Assembly (NCBI GenBank): GCA_022824025.1 | Contig: JAJEBF010000039.1 | Span: 1 to 40,416 of the forward strand | DNA from: Caldilineaceae bacterium | Lineage (GTDB): Bacteria > Chloroflexota > Anaerolineae > Caldilineales > Caldilineaceae | DNA length: 40,416 nt | Reading direction: 5' to 3' | Shown: positions 23,908 to 33,752 of the stretch, piece by piece | How positions within the stretch are numbered: position 1 is the stretch's first letter | Layout of the letters: each line of letters starts with the position of its first letter | Translations under genes and position numbers: made by a program | The notes under the pieces: model-generated | Told to the model about the DNA's origin: nothing | The model's database searches: none | The model's input: only the letters and a program-made list of their open reading frames with translations

Positions 23908-24966
23908 CTATTCCTCCGGTAGCGGCGAAAGACTCGCTTCGTCGACGACTTCGATTGCCTCTGCCGCTTCGGTCAATATCTCCTCGCCTTCCGTACCGTT
24001 CCCTCCACCCAGATAAGCGCTGAGATCGACGCCTATCACATTCATGTATCCCTTCTCCATCAACTTCTCAACCAACTCGTCCAGCGACTTCTTGCCAAAG
24101 TTGCGGATGGCGAGCATCTCGTCTTCGCCCTTCTCCATCCGCTTCAGAATCTCCCCAACCTTCGTGATGCCGGCGCGCTTCAGACAGTTGTATGCCCGCA
24201 CCGTCAGCTCCAACTCCTCGATCGGGGCCTCGGCAACGCGGCTTGGAATGCTCTCCTCTTCCTCCTCCGGCATCTCGATAACCGTCGTCCGTTCCCCGAC
24301 AAACAGGCTCAAATGCTGGACAAGAATGTCCGCTGCCTGCCGCATCGAATCCTCAGGCGAAATCGTGCCGTCGGTCCATACCTCCAGATTCAGCCGGTCA
24401 TAGTCCGTCTGCTGGCCGATGCGCGTCCTTTCCACCCGGTAGGACGCCTTCTTCACCGGACTGAAAATCGCGTCCACAGGAATCTCTCCCAGCGGCAGCT
24501 GCACCCGCTCCTCAGCCGGACTGTAGCCCCGACCCTGCTCCACCACCATCTCGATGTCAAGATCCACATCATTCGAGTCGGCAAACAAAAGATACAGATC
24601 CGGGTTGACAATCTCTATCTCCGGCGGGCAGTTCAAATCCCCCGCCGTCACCGGACCTTCATGGTACACCTCAACCGAAACGCGCACAGGTTCCGGGCTC
24701 TCGCTCCGAAATCTGATCTGTTTCACATTCAATATCAGGCGAGTGGCATCCTCCAGCACGTTGTCAATCGTCGAAAACTCATGATGCACACCACTCACCG
24801 AAATCGACGTCACCGCCGCGCCCGGCAAACTAGACAACAAGACCCGGCGCAACGAGTTCCCAAGCGTAATCCCATATCCGCTTTCCAGCGGGCTGATCAC
24901 AAAATGACCATAGTTCTGAGAACTGGCCTCTACTTCTATCTTCGGCAAAACTAGATTGTTAAGCAA
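23908..24966 (-). CDS. rpoA: DNA-directed RNA polymerase alpha subunit
   Basis: The 352-residue subunit dimerises through its N-terminal domain (FVISPLESGYGITLGNSLRR) to start polymerase assembly. The C-terminal domain (about 245-312: ELELTVRAYNCLKRAGI, then RNFGKKSLDELVEKL) contacts UP elements and activators. It carries about 35 extra acidic residues after the C-terminal domain (GTEGEEILTEAAEAIE and beyond), longer than the E. coli tail. Gene order rpsD-rpoA-rplQ is standard. Confidence 0.98.
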   Translation of the reverse strand: MLNNLVLPKIEVEASSQNYGHFVISPLESGYGITLGNSLRRVLLSSLPGAAVTSISVSGVHHEFSTIDNVLEDATRLILNVKQIRFRSESPEPVRVSVEVYHEGPVTAGDLNCPPEIEIVNPDLYLLFADSNDVDLDIEMVVEQGRGYSPAEERVQLPLGEIPVDAIFSPVKKASYRVERTRIGQQTDYDRLNLEVWTDGTISPEDSMRQAADILVQHLSLFVGERTTVIEMPEEEEESIPSRVAEAPIEELELTVRAYNCLKRAGITKVGEILKRMEKGEDEMLAIRNFGKKSLDELVEKLMEKGYMNVIGVDLSAYLGGGNGTEGEEILTEAAEAIEVVDEASLSPLPEE

Positions 24967-25090
24967 CGGCTACCCCTCCCGGCTGTAATGCAGTCTCAAC
25001 CAAACATCGTGTGGCGACAGACAATCGTCGCAGCCCCGCCAAGTACCCGTCTAACCAACTCGGCAAGGCAACGCACCTGTACCGTGTCAG

Positions 25091-25726
25091 CTAACGACTG
25101 TAGTACTCAACGATCAACTGTTCATTAAGGAGAACGCCAATCTCATCCCGGTCCGGCGCCGAAGTCACCGTTCCACTGAGATTGGACGCATCCAGACTAA
25201 GCCACGTAGGGGGGGACGCACTGCCGAGAATCTGGGCTCGTTCACGAAAATAGGTCTTGCCTCGACTCGTTTCCCGAACGGTAATCTGGTCGTTCGGCGA
25301 CACCAGATAGGATGGTATATCGGTCTTGCGCTCGTTTACCGCAAAATGGCCGTGACGCACCAACTGCCGCGCCTGTGCCCGGCTATCAGCAAAGCCCAAC
25401 CGGTACACAACATTGTCCAGCCTGCTTTCCAGCAACTCCAACAACGTGCCGCCGGTCAGCCCCTTGCGCCGCGACGCCTCTTTGAAATAGCGCCGGAACT
25501 GCCGTTCCATTACCCCATACATGCGACGCGCCTTCTGCTTCTCGCGCAACTGTATGCCGAAATCCGAAACACGCCGCCGCATCACATTGCGCCGCCCTGC
25601 CTCGCCCGGTGGAAATGGACGCCGATCAACCGCACACTTGGGGCTGACACAGCGTTCGCCTTTCAAAAATAGTTTCTGCCCTTCTCGTCGACAGAGCTTA
25701 CAAACCGCATCTGTGTATCGTGCCAT
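25091..25726 (-). CDS. rpsD: 30S ribosomal protein S4, zinc-binding form
   Basis: Primary 16S rRNA-binding protein of 211 residues. The cysteines at 9, 12, 26 and 31 (CKLC and CVSPKC) mark the C+ form that binds zinc. The S4 RNA-binding domain ([25 protein letters not shown], split across 90-130) follows. I chose the ATG at 25726 since GGGAGG lies four bases above it; an ATG 14 codons upstream is open but not preceded by such a site. It is separated from rpsK by 307 bases, the largest gap in the cluster. Confidence 0.97.
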   Translation of the reverse strand: MARYTDAVCKLCRREGQKLFLKGERCVSPKCAVDRRPFPPGEAGRRNVMRRRVSDFGIQLREKQKARRMYGVMERQFRRYFKEASRRKGLTGGTLLELLESRLDNVVYRLGFADSRAQARQLVRHGHFAVNERKTDIPSYLVSPNDQITVRETSRGKTYFRERAQILGSASPPTWLSLDASNLSGTVTSAPDRDEIGVLLNEQLIVEYYSR

Positions 25727-26033
25727 CTTTCCTCCCAGTCGCCTATCGGCCGCACCCTCTTGCCCCATTTAAGGCCGCGCCGTAGCTCGTTATCCCTATG
25801 TCTCCGCCGAAAGGGCCAATGGGCAATCGCGTCCCCTCATTCGGGCGGCCCGCACTCTCTTCACCAGGCGAACCTCCGCAAATGACTTCGATCACCCCCG
25901 CGATATTCAGCGGCTATGCAAAACAAGCGGCATCGCGCCTCAACACGATGCCTCTCTCCTTACGGCAGGTCAATCCCTTTGTCGCGCAACCCCCTCCAAA
26001 CCTACATTCCCGAGGCAACGCGTCTTTCGTCCC
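25727..26033 (-). other. 307-base untranslated gap between rpsK and rpsD
   Basis: No gene is supported. A hairpin at 25929-25952 (GGCATCG with CGATGCC, ten-base loop) is followed on the minus strand by GCTTGTTTTG, a weak terminator shape. The stretch above rpsD ends in the strong GGGAGG site. In E. coli S4 represses the alpha operon through a pseudoknot in its leader; this gap could hold a similar S4-responsive structure, but I cannot show one. Confidence 0.4.
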
Positions 26034-26438
26034 CTAAACTCTTCGCTTGCTCGGCGGACGGACACCATTATGTGGGATCGGTGTAATATCCGCTATCGAT
26101 TTAACCGTCAAGCCTGCCGGGTTCAATGCCCTCAATGCGCTCTCGCGGCCCGGGCCCGGCCCCTTGATAAACACCTCCACTTCCCGCATGTTAAACTCAC
26201 TCACAGCTTGGCGAGCCGCCGCCGAAGCCGCAAGCTGGGCCGCAAACGGCGTACTCTTGCGGCTCCCCTTGAACCCAGCAGTGCCCGAACTCGCCCAACA
26301 CAGGACTGCCCCCTGGGGATCCGTTACCGTGATAATCGTATTGTTAAACGTTGCGCGAACATGGATCTGCCCGCTCGGTACGTGCTTCCGCTCCCCCCGG
26401 CCCGATCGACCGCCCCGCCGACGTTGTGTTCGAGGCAT
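26034..26438 (-). CDS. rpsK: 30S ribosomal protein S11
   Basis: The 134-residue platform protein has the family core [31 protein letters not shown] and the C-terminal [18 protein letters not shown] (in two parts). GGAGAAAGG precedes its ATG. It lies downstream of rpsM. Confidence 0.98.
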   Translation of the reverse strand: MPRTQRRRGGRSGRGERKHVPSGQIHVRATFNNTIITVTDPQGAVLCWASSGTAGFKGSRKSTPFAAQLAASAAARQAVSEFNMREVEVFIKGPGPGRESALRALNPAGLTVKSIADITPIPHNGVRPPSKRRV

Positions 26439-26495
26439 CCTTTCTCCTTAACCTGGTGCTCCTGCTCGTAAACCCCTCAATACGCCCATCAACCG

Positions 26496-26873
26496 CTACT
26501 TGCGCGCCTGCTTCTTGCCGGCGACCGTCTTCTTTACCCCCCGCCGCGTGCGAGCATTCGTGCGCGTACGCTGCCCGCGGCTCGGTAAATTGCGGCGATG
26601 ACGCAGTCCGCGATAACTGCCAATCTCCATCAGGCGCTTGATGTTCATGTTTACTTCGCGCCGCAAATCGCCTTCCACTCTGCAGTTGCGCTCAATGTAG
26701 TCTCGCAAGGCCACCAACTCATTCGTGTCCAAGTCTTTGACCCGCTTGTCCACGTCAATGCCGGTCGCCTCCAAAATCTCCTCACTGACCGACCGACCAA
26801 TCCCATAGATGTAGGTAAGTGCGATGACAACCCGCTTGTCTCGAGGAATGTCCACGCCCGCAATACGTGCCAT
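26496..26873 (-). CDS. rpsM: 30S ribosomal protein S13
   Basis: The 125-residue head protein contacts the P-site tRNA and 50S bridges. [20 protein letters not shown], the YGIGRS motif and the basic [20 protein letters not shown] tail region are typical. Confidence 0.98.
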   Translation of the reverse strand: MARIAGVDIPRDKRVVIALTYIYGIGRSVSEEILEATGIDVDKRVKDLDTNELVALRDYIERNCRVEGDLRREVNMNIKRLMEIGSYRGLRHRRNLPSRGQRTRTNARTRRGVKKTVAGKKQARK

Positions 26874-26895
26874 GGCTTTTTGCCCCCTTGGGTTC

Positions 26896-27009
26896 TTATC
26901 CCTGTCGCTGTTTGTGTTTCGGGTTCTGACAAATCACGTACACAACGCCTCGCCGGCGTACTACCGTGCACTTCTCACACATTTTCTTGACCGAAGGCCG
27001 CACTTTCAT
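26896..27009 (-). CDS. rpmJ: 50S ribosomal protein L36, zinc-binding form
   Basis: This 37-codon gene is short and easily missed. It opens with [14 protein letters not shown] and ends in [11 protein letters not shown]. Cys11, Cys14, Cys27 and His32 form the zinc site of the C+ L36. An AGGGGTGAAGG stretch leads into the ATG at 27009. It sits between map and rpsM, where L36 is expected. Confidence 0.97.
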   Translation of the reverse strand: MKVRPSVKKMCEKCTVVRRRGVVYVICQNPKHKQRQG

Positions 27010-27063
27010 CCTTCACCCCTTCTATACATAGTCGTAACGCAATTCTACAAGTGTATCACAAGG

Positions 27064-27912
27064 CTATAGGCGCGTCAAGATCTCTGGCCCTCTGTTTGTA
27101 ACCGCTACCGTATGCTCAAAATGAGCGCTCAGGCTTTGGTCCTCGCTGATCACCGTCCACTTGTCGCTCAACGTCTCCGTCCGCCACGTCCCCATCTGTA
27201 CCATCGGCTCGATCGCAATCACCAGCCCCGGACGCAACCCTACCCTTCCGTCGGTGTCGTCCGATACATAGTTCAAGACCTGCGGCCCCTCGTGCATCGC
27301 CCGGCCCACACCATGGCCGGTGTATTCCCGCACGACGTGAAATCCGCTCGGCTCGACCCTCCCCTGCACGGCCGCACTGATGTCCAGCACACGATTGCCG
27401 GCTCGAGTCGCTTCAATCCCGGCGTAAAGGCTCTCCTCCGTTACCTGCAACAATCGCTCAGCCGCCGGCTCGATCGCGCCCACAGGGTACGTCCAACCGC
27501 TGTCCCCCACAAAGCCGCGGTAAAATACGCCGACATCAATGCTGATTATGTCACCCTCCCGCAGCACTCGCGCCCGGTCCGGGATGCCATGCACCAACTC
27601 CTCGTTGATGCTCGTGCATATATTGGCCGGATAGCCGCGGTAACCGAGAAAACTGGACTTTGCATTGTGGCTGTGAATGATCGACGAAGCCAGCTCGTCC
27701 AACTCCCACGTGCTGACCCCCGGCCTGACAGCCTCTCGAAACGCCTGATGCACCCTGGCAACGATTCGGCCCGCCTCCCGCATAATCTGTATCTCTCGCG
27801 GGCTCTTGTATACCGGCGCAGGACGCTCCTGCTCCTGCCTTCCCCGAAGACGCCGCTGCCCGTTTCGATGCAGCCGCCGGCGCAGTCTGGCCATCATACT
27901 CTCGTCGTTCAT
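27064..27912 (-). CDS. map: Methionine aminopeptidase, type I
   Basis: Removes the N-terminal methionine from nascent proteins. From the ATG at 27912 it has 282 residues, about 30 more than E. coli MAP because of a basic arginine-rich N-terminal extension (ARLRRRLHRNGQRRLRG). The metal ligands are in place: SIDVGVFYRGFVGDSGWT (two Asp), GHGVGRAMHEGP (His), IAIEPM (Glu) and the final HFEHTVAV with the Glu. The preceding GTG (27948) is another possible start. It lies four to forty bases past adk, depending on the start. Confidence 0.95.
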   Translation of the reverse strand: MNDESMMARLRRRLHRNGQRRLRGRQEQERPAPVYKSPREIQIMREAGRIVARVHQAFREAVRPGVSTWELDELASSIIHSHNAKSSFLGYRGYPANICTSINEELVHGIPDRARVLREGDIISIDVGVFYRGFVGDSGWTYPVGAIEPAAERLLQVTEESLYAGIEATRAGNRVLDISAAVQGRVEPSGFHVVREYTGHGVGRAMHEGPQVLNYVSDDTDGRVGLRPGLVIAIEPMVQMGTWRTETLSDKWTVISEDQSLSAHFEHTVAVTNRGPEILTRL

Positions 27913-27951
27913 CTCGCACCTGCCGCCAACGACTTCCGCACCGCGCACTGA

Positions 27952-28638
27952 TCAGACACGGACAGAAGGCCCCGCCGCCTCGATTTTCCGGGCCGCCAGC
28001 TGCCCCAGCAGCTGCTCCTGTATCGCCTGGATCGATCCCGCGCCGTCTACTTCTACCAACAACCCCTTCGCGAAATAGTATCCAATCAGCGGCGATGTCT
28101 GCTTGTAATAGACGTATAGACGGTTCTTGACCGTCTCCGGCTTGTCATCGTTGCGCTGGTAAAGCTCGCCCCCGCAACTGTCGCACCTCTCGCCCCGAGG
28201 TGGATTGAACATAGTGTGATAGACCCTGTCGCAGCTGCGGCACAGCCGCCGGCCTGTGATCCGCATCGTAACAACGTCGTCGTCCAACTGGATCATCGGC
28301 ACAATGTCGATACCGCCATGGCCCGCCGTCATCTCGTCCAGCGCCTGGGCCTGAACCAGATTGCGCGGAAAGCCATCCAGAATCGCGCCCTGGGCCGCAT
28401 CTTCCTGCTCCAAACGCGCCGCCACCATCCGAATCGTCACCTCATCCGGGACCAATTCGCCTTTGTCGTAATAGCTCTGCGCCAGCTTGCCAAGCTCCGT
28501 CTGATTCTTCAGGTTGTACCGGAAAATCTCCCCCGTCGATACCTGCGGAAGACCCAATTTCTCCTGCAACAACTGCGCCTGCGTTCCCTTGCCCGCGCCC
28601 GGCGCCCCCAATAGAACCAGATAATTTCGGTCGCTCAT
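27952..28638 (-). CDS. adk: Adenylate kinase, long zinc-LID form
   Basis: Converts AMP and ATP to two ADP. The 228-residue protein has the P-loop GAPGAGKGTQ (11-20), the AMP-site DGFPRN and a long LID with Cys133, Cys136, Cys152 and Cys155 as a zinc site. I choose the ATG at 28638, since the protein aligns from there and AAAGGG lies above it; a frame with 14 more codons has no family support. It follows secY, as in the spc operons of Gram-positive bacteria. Confidence 0.97.
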   Translation of the reverse strand: MSDRNYLVLLGAPGAGKGTQAQLLQEKLGLPQVSTGEIFRYNLKNQTELGKLAQSYYDKGELVPDEVTIRMVAARLEQEDAAQGAILDGFPRNLVQAQALDEMTAGHGGIDIVPMIQLDDDVVTMRITGRRLCRSCDRVYHTMFNPPRGERCDSCGGELYQRNDDKPETVKNRLYVYYKQTSPLIGYYFAKGLLVEVDGAGSIQAIQEQLLGQLAARKIEAAGPSVRV

Positions 28639-28692
28639 CAGCACCCTTTCCTCGCGCTGTGAATCATGCGAGCCAGTCAACGCAGCAACGGG

Positions 28693-30030
28693 CTACCGGA
28701 TAAAGCCCTCGTAATTGCGCATCATCAACTGCGCCTCGATCTGCTTCATCGTATCCAACACAACACCAACCACAATCAACAGACCAGTGCTGCTGATAAT
28801 CAACGTGTTGAAACTGCCAACGCCTCCACCGAATACCACGCCCGCCAGGAAGGGCAGCACCGCAACCAGGCCCAGGAAGAGCGCGCCAACCAGCGTGATT
28901 CGCCCCAACACGCCGTTCAGATACTGTTCCGTACGCGGCCCTGGCCGAATACCCGGGATAAATCCCCCTTGCTTCTGCAACGTGTCGGGAAGATTCTGCT
29001 GCCGAAACATGATGTCCGTATAGAAATATGTAAAGGCAACAGTCAGCAGGAAGTAGATCAGCCAGTATAGGAAATTCTGCGGACTGAACGAGGTAAAAAA
29101 GAAATTCGCCACAGAGCCAATCCAATCACTGCGAAGGATGAAGTAGGATGCCAGTGTGTTGGGCAGAATCAGCAAACTCTGAGCAAAAATCAGCGGAATC
29201 ATCCCCGCAGTGTTCACCCGCATCGGCACGTAGGTGCTCTGTCCGCCCACCATCATCAGCCGGTTGCCCCGCATCGTACGCACCCGCTTGCCATACTGCA
29301 CCGGGATGCGCCGCTGGCCCTCCTGTACCCAGACAATCAAGGCGACCGTCAGAACCGTTATCACACTGAATATCACCAGTTGCGTGATGCCCTGCTGCGC
29401 CAGGAGCCGCACCTGGCTCGGCGCCGATGCCACGATGCCGGCGAATATAATCAACGAGACGCCGTTGCCAATGCCCTGCTCCGTAAGCAACTCGCCCATC
29501 CACATGGCCAGCATCGTGCCGGCCGTCAAACTGATCAGAATCGTCAGCGAGGGAAGCAGCGCCTCACCCGTGAAGCCCCACTGCTCAAGCACCGCCCCCG
29601 TTGCCGCGCCGCCTACAGGACGGCTCAGCAGCGTCGCCTGCCCAAAAGCCTGCAAAAGCGCCAGCGGAACAGTCATATAATGCGTATACCGGTTCAGCTG
29701 CTGTCGCCCCTGCTCCCCCTCCCGGCTCAACTCCTCCAGCTGAGGCACAATCGGTGTCAACAACTGCATGATAATCGTGGCGGTAATGTATGGGTATACT
29801 CCCATCGCCATCACGCTGAACTGCGCCAGCGCCCCGCCGCTGAAAAAATTCAATAAACTCAGAAGGATATTCTGATCCGTCGAACGAAATATCTGATCCA
29901 AGACCTCCCGATTCACCCCGGGAAGCGGGATATGCGCGGCCAGCCGGTAGGCCACCAGAATCAGAAACGTATAGAGCAGCTTCTGACGCAAATCTGGCAA
30001 TCTAAAGGCATTGCGTACGGCTTCAAGCAT
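28693..30030 (-). CDS. secY: Preprotein translocase subunit SecY
   Basis: Central channel of the Sec translocon, 445 residues with about ten membrane helices. LPGVNREVLD near the N-terminus, the GVYPYITATIIMQLL helix, WMGELLTEQGIGNGVSLIIF and the C-terminal NLPDTLQKQGGFIPGIRPG (in two parts) are clear signatures. It lies between rplO and adk in the expected order. Confidence 0.98.
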   Translation of the reverse strand: MLEAVRNAFRLPDLRQKLLYTFLILVAYRLAAHIPLPGVNREVLDQIFRSTDQNILLSLLNFFSGGALAQFSVMAMGVYPYITATIIMQLLTPIVPQLEELSREGEQGRQQLNRYTHYMTVPLALLQAFGQATLLSRPVGGAATGAVLEQWGFTGEALLPSLTILISLTAGTMLAMWMGELLTEQGIGNGVSLIIFAGIVASAPSQVRLLAQQGITQLVIFSVITVLTVALIVWVQEGQRRIPVQYGKRVRTMRGNRLMMVGGQSTYVPMRVNTAGMIPLIFAQSLLILPNTLASYFILRSDWIGSVANFFFTSFSPQNFLYWLIYFLLTVAFTYFYTDIMFRQQNLPDTLQKQGGFIPGIRPGPRTEQYLNGVLGRITLVGALFLGLVAVLPFLAGVVFGGGVGSFNTLIISSTGLLIVVGVVLDTMKQIEAQLMMRNYEGFIR

Positions 30031-30113
30031 GAAAATTCTCCGGTAGAGACCCGGCCCGGCCTGGCCGCCCGTTCGGCAGCCAACCCGACCGCTCTACAAT
30101 TTGGACTAGGCAG

Positions 30114-30593
30114 TTAGGACCGCGGCAGATTCCTGTTCACCTCATAAGGCAGAATCTCAACCGTACCCCCGGCAGCCTCTATCTTCTCCCTCGCGCTTCT
30201 GCTGATTCGATGCACCTGCAAGTGGAGCGGCTTATCTACCTCGCCCCGCGCCAGAACAACCACAGGCTGCTTCGCATCACCCAACAATCCCGTGTCAAAG
30301 AGCGACGCAGGCGTAACTTGCGCTTCAGCCTCAAAACGCTCGCCCATATTGTCAAGATTCACCGGCGTATAGGTCACTTTGAAGCGGTTATTAAATCCCC
30401 GCATCCTGGGCAGCCGGCGAAGAAAACTGAACTGGCCCCCTTCAAAACCGGCCCTGCCCCCCTTGGCGGAACGGGCATTCTGGCCCTTCGTGCCGCGCCC
30501 GGCCGTCTTGCCCCGTCCGGAGCCTGTGCCCCGCCCGATTCGCTTTCGGTTTCGCGTCGCGCCCTCGTTCGGACGCAGTTCATGCAATTTCAT
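30114..30593 (-). CDS. rplO: 50S ribosomal protein L15
   Basis: A 159-residue late-assembly protein. MKLHELRPNEGATRNRKRIG, the glycine/basic stretch (GRGTGSGRGKTAGRGTKGQN), and GFEGGQFSFLRRLPRMRGF are typical. The ATG at 30593 is preceded by AGGGGATT. Confidence 0.98.
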   Translation of the reverse strand: MKLHELRPNEGATRNRKRIGRGTGSGRGKTAGRGTKGQNARSAKGGRAGFEGGQFSFLRRLPRMRGFNNRFKVTYTPVNLDNMGERFEAEAQVTPASLFDTGLLGDAKQPVVVLARGEVDKPLHLQVHRISRSAREKIEAAGGTVEILPYEVNRNLPRS

Positions 30594-30666
30594 AATCCCC
30601 TTACTCCAACCACTTGGAAAAGGCCCCGACTGCTTGCGACTGCTCCGAACGGGCTCCTGCCCCCGC

Positions 30667-30858
30667 TCATTCCTCCGTCTCCTCCACCACCTCTACAAGA
30701 TGAGAGACCTTGGCAATCATACCCCGCACTGTCGGACTGTCCGCCTTCTCAACCGCCTGATTCATCTTCCTCAGGCCCAATGCCTGAACTGTCGCCTTCT
30801 GCCGCTTGCTGTAACCAATCGGGCTCTTGACCAGCTTCACAGTGATCTTCTTTTCCAT
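30667..30858 (-). CDS. rpmD: 50S ribosomal protein L30
   Basis: A 63-residue product from the ATG at 30858 with the usual [20 protein letters not shown] core and an acidic C-terminal EETEE extension. The upstream open extension overlaps rpsE and is not translated here; AGGAAG lies ten bases above the chosen ATG, inside the end of rpsE. L30 is lost in some lineages, so its presence is informative. Confidence 0.95.
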   Translation of the reverse strand: MEKKITVKLVKSPIGYSKRQKATVQALGLRKMNQAVEKADSPTVRGMIAKVSHLVEVVEETEE

Positions 30859-30862
30859 GGGT

Positions 30863-31405
30863 CTAATCTTCCTGATACCAGAACGGGCGCAATTTCTCAG
30901 GATCAACACCCCGGCGCCTCGCCTCGACTCTGTAGTCCTGCAACTGTCTCAACGAAGCGAAAGTCGCCTGCACCACATTCAATATGTTGTCACTCCCCAG
31001 CGACTTGGACAAGATGTCCTTTACCCCGGCGGCCTCAACCACAGCGCGCACACCGCCGCCGGCGATCACACCGGTCCCAGGGCTGGCAGGCCTCAACAAA
31101 ACTTCGCCGGCGCCAAAACGGGCCTGGCTCGCATGAGGTATCGTCGTACCCAGCAGATTCACGTCGACCATCGTCTTGCGGGCCGTGTCACTCGCCTTGC
31201 GAATCGCATCCGGAACCTCGCGCGCCTTCCCAACGCCCACACCCACGCGCCCGTTGTTGTCTCCTACCACTACCACGGCGCGAAAAGCGAACCTGCGCCC
31301 TCCCTTCACTACCTTTGCCGTGCGCGCGATATGAACGACCTTCTCATCAAGTTCATCCTTCTCTTCTTCCTGCTCGCGGTTCCGTCGACGATCCCGACGT
31401 CCCAT
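30863..31405 (-). CDS. rpsE: 30S ribosomal protein S5
   Basis: The 180-residue protein affects decoding accuracy and forms part of the mRNA entry tunnel. [34 protein letters not shown] and [20 protein letters not shown] are family motifs. A charged N-terminal tail of about 25 residues ([17 protein letters not shown]) precedes the fold. Confidence 0.98.
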   Translation of the reverse strand: MGRRDRRRNREQEEEKDELDEKVVHIARTAKVVKGGRRFAFRAVVVVGDNNGRVGVGVGKAREVPDAIRKASDTARKTMVDVNLLGTTIPHASQARFGAGEVLLRPASPGTGVIAGGGVRAVVEAAGVKDILSKSLGSDNILNVVQATFASLRQLQDYRVEARRRGVDPEKLRPFWYQED

Positions 31406-31426
31406 TTCCTTCTCTCCTTGCTCTCT

Positions 31427-31792
31427 TTAAAAGACGAGGCCGCCCTCTCGACTGCCATCGGCAACCGCTTTCACGCGGCCGTGATAACGGTACCCGCCGC
31501 GATCAAATACCACCTGCTCAACTCCGGCTGCTTTGGCGCGCTCGGCAACGACCTTGCCGATCTCCTTCGCCTGGTCCACCTTCAGCTTGTCCGCCAAAAC
31601 ATCCCGCAGGTCAGCTTCCAGAGTAGAAGCGGATACGATCGTATGGCCGGCCTGATCATCGATCACCTGTACATTAATGTGCTTCAGGCTGCGATATACA
31701 TTCAATCGCGGCCGCGCCGCCGTCCCTGATACCTTGCGCCGTACACGCATGTGCCGGCGCTTTCGCGCTCTCGCTCGTGACACTCTTGCCAT
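31427..31792 (-). CDS. rplR: 50S ribosomal protein L18
   Basis: The 121-residue 5S rRNA-binding protein has [18 protein letters not shown] and [20 protein letters not shown]. The N-terminus is highly basic, as expected for the 5S contact. Confidence 0.98.
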   Translation of the reverse strand: MARVSRARARKRRHMRVRRKVSGTAARPRLNVYRSLKHINVQVIDDQAGHTIVSASTLEADLRDVLADKLKVDQAKEIGKVVAERAKAAGVEQVVFDRGGYRYHGRVKAVADGSREGGLVF

Positions 31793-31818
31793 GGTTCACC
31801 ATCCCTCGCCCATCAATT

Positions 31819-32373
31819 CTAGACCGCAGCCGCCCCAGCCTTGCCTGCCTTGGAACGCACATATTCGCCCTGGTAGCGGATGCCCTTGCCCTTGTACGGC
31901 TCCGGCGGACGCTCCTTGCGAATCTTCGCTGCCAGCTCACCAATCTTCTGCTTGTTGATTCCCGATATCGTCACCGTGCGCCCATCCCGTGACACCTCAA
32001 ACTCCACATCCGGGCTCGGCGGCGCATACTCAACAGGATGACTCTTCCCAAGCTGCAATACCAGGTTATTCCCCTCCTGCTGAGCCCGATATCCAACGCC
32101 GTGTATCTCCAAAATCCTCTTGAAACCGTCAGTTACACCAACCACCATGTTATTCAGCAGCGTTCTCGTAAGTCCGTGCATCGCGCGATGGTGACGTTGG
32201 TCCGTAGGCCGGTTTACGACGATCTCGCCATTCTCCCGCGAAATCCTCATATCCCGATTGAACTTCTGGCTGAGCTCCCCTTTGGGGCCCTTCACTGTGA
32301 CTACGTTGCCTGTCACGATATCAACCGTGACACCGGCAGGCACAGGAATCGGCGCCTTCCCGACTCGTGACAT
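31819..32373 (-). CDS. rplF: 50S ribosomal protein L6
   Basis: The 184-residue protein has a duplicated fold near the GTPase centre. SRVGKAPIPVPAGV opens the protein; GLTRTLLNNMVVGVTDGFKR and the C-terminal EPYKGKGIRYQGEYVRSKAGK (in two parts) are the L6 signature. Confidence 0.98.
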   Translation of the reverse strand: MSRVGKAPIPVPAGVTVDIVTGNVVTVKGPKGELSQKFNRDMRISRENGEIVVNRPTDQRHHRAMHGLTRTLLNNMVVGVTDGFKRILEIHGVGYRAQQEGNNLVLQLGKSHPVEYAPPSPDVEFEVSRDGRTVTISGINKQKIGELAAKIRKERPPEPYKGKGIRYQGEYVRSKAGKAGAAAV

Positions 32374-32388
32374 GTTCTCCTCCCAACT

Positions 32389-32784
32389 CTACCAAATGTT
32401 GCACATAATCTCGCCGCCAACCCGCTCGCGCCGTGCCTGGCCGCCGCTCATCACTCCCTTCGGCGTCGAAACAATGTTTATCCCCAGGCCGCTCCGCACA
32501 AGCGGAATGTTGCGATAGCCCGTATAGGTGCGCCGGCCAGGCCGGCTCACCCGCTCTATGCCGGTAATGACCGGTTGGCCCTTCTCGGAATACTTCATCC
32601 CCACAATCAAATTCGGCCGCGACTTCTCACCCGTCACCGAATACCCGCTGATAAAGCCCTCCTCCGCCAATATCTTGGCAAGGGCCACCTTAACCTTGGA
32701 GCTGGGCATCACCGCACGCCGATGCCGGGAGTTTGACGAGTTGCGAACCCGCGTCAGAAAGTCCGCAATTGGATCGGTCATCAT
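32389..32784 (-). CDS. rpsH: 30S ribosomal protein S8
   Basis: The 131-residue central-domain 16S rRNA-binding protein, which in E. coli also represses the spc operon. TDPIADFLTRVRNS, SSKVKVALAKIL and the final STPKGVMSGGQARRERVGGE (in two parts) identify it. Two ATG codons stand in tandem at the start (32784 and 32781); either could be used. Confidence 0.98.
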   Translation of the reverse strand: MMTDPIADFLTRVRNSSNSRHRRAVMPSSKVKVALAKILAEEGFISGYSVTGEKSRPNLIVGMKYSEKGQPVITGIERVSRPGRRTYTGYRNIPLVRSGLGINIVSTPKGVMSGGQARRERVGGEIMCNIW

Positions 32785-32865
32785 AACCAGTGCTTCCTCT
32801 TATATTTTGCAGCGCAACCTGTGCCGCCAATCTCTACGACAACGATCACGCCGTAATCGGGTCGG

Positions 32866-33048
32866 CTACCAACTGGACTTGACTACGCCCGGTAAATTGC
32901 CCAACAGGGCTTCCCGTCGAAAACAGATGCGGCATAGGCCAAAACGGCGCATGTACGCCCGCGGACGCCCACAATTCGCGCAACGGTTCCGCACGCGCAC
33001 TTCATATTTCCGCTTCGACTCCCGCAAAACAATGCTTTTCTTAGCCAC
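32866..33048 (-). CDS. rpsN: 30S ribosomal protein S14, zinc-binding short form (type Z)
   Basis: A 60-residue S14 with Cys23, Cys26, Cys39 and Cys42 (CANC and CRIC) forming the zinc site of the type Z proteins, and the [19 protein letters not shown] end. This zinc-dependent form matches S4 and L36 here, which are also zinc types. Confidence 0.97.
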   Translation of the reverse strand: MAKKSIVLRESKRKYEVRVRNRCANCGRPRAYMRRFGLCRICFRREALLGNLPGVVKSSW

Positions 33049-33101
33049 AGACCGTCTTCTCCTTCATTCTCGTAGCCGATTTTTCTTCGCTGCCGCCAGC
33101 C

Positions 33102-33674
33102 CTATCGCCGCTGGAACGGCATGTCCATCAACGCCAGCAGACGACGACCCTCTTCATCAGTTGAAGCCGTCGTGACAACCGTTACTTCCATCCCCCGCAC
33201 CTTGTCAATCTCATCGTAGTCAATCTCCGGAAAGACCAACTGCTCACGCAGGCCCAGGGTGTAATTGCCCCGACCGTCGAAAGAATCCGGCGATATGCCG
33301 CGAAAATCCCGCTGGGCCGGCAACGCGATGCTGATCAAACGGTCCAGAAAATCCCACATCCGCCGGCCGCGCAACGTCACCTTTACGCCGATCGGCATCC
33401 CTTCCCGCAGCTTGAACGTGGCGATCGACTTGCGTGCCCGCGTCACAATCGGCCTCTGTCCCGTGATAATCGTAAGATCCTGGCTGGCGCGCTCAATCGT
33501 CTTGCCATCCGTGATCGCCTCTCCCATGCCAATATTGACACTGATCTTCTCAACCCGCGGCACCTGCATGATGTTCGTATAACCAAATTCCGTCATCAGC
33601 GCCGGCGAAATCTCACTCTCAAATCGTTCTTTCAACCGTGGCTTCGACGCCGAAATTCCGGTCGCTTCGCTCAT
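33102..33674 (-). CDS. rplE: 50S ribosomal protein L5
   Basis: The 190-residue 5S rRNA- and P-tRNA-contacting protein. [38 protein letters not shown] and the [20 protein letters not shown] stretches are typical. The N-terminus has about ten more residues than E. coli L5. Confidence 0.98.
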   Translation of the reverse strand: MSEATGISASKPRLKERFESEISPALMTEFGYTNIMQVPRVEKISVNIGMGEAITDGKTIERASQDLTIITGQRPIVTRARKSIATFKLREGMPIGVKVTLRGRRMWDFLDRLISIALPAQRDFRGISPDSFDGRGNYTLGLREQLVFPEIDYDEIDKVRGMEVTVVTTASTDEEGRRLLALMDMPFQRR

Positions 33675-33752
33675 TGCTCTCCACTCCTCGCCCGCATTGG
33701 CCGCACGCAGCGGCTTCAGGCCCTCTTTCTATCCCGTGTCCCAACTCTGGCT

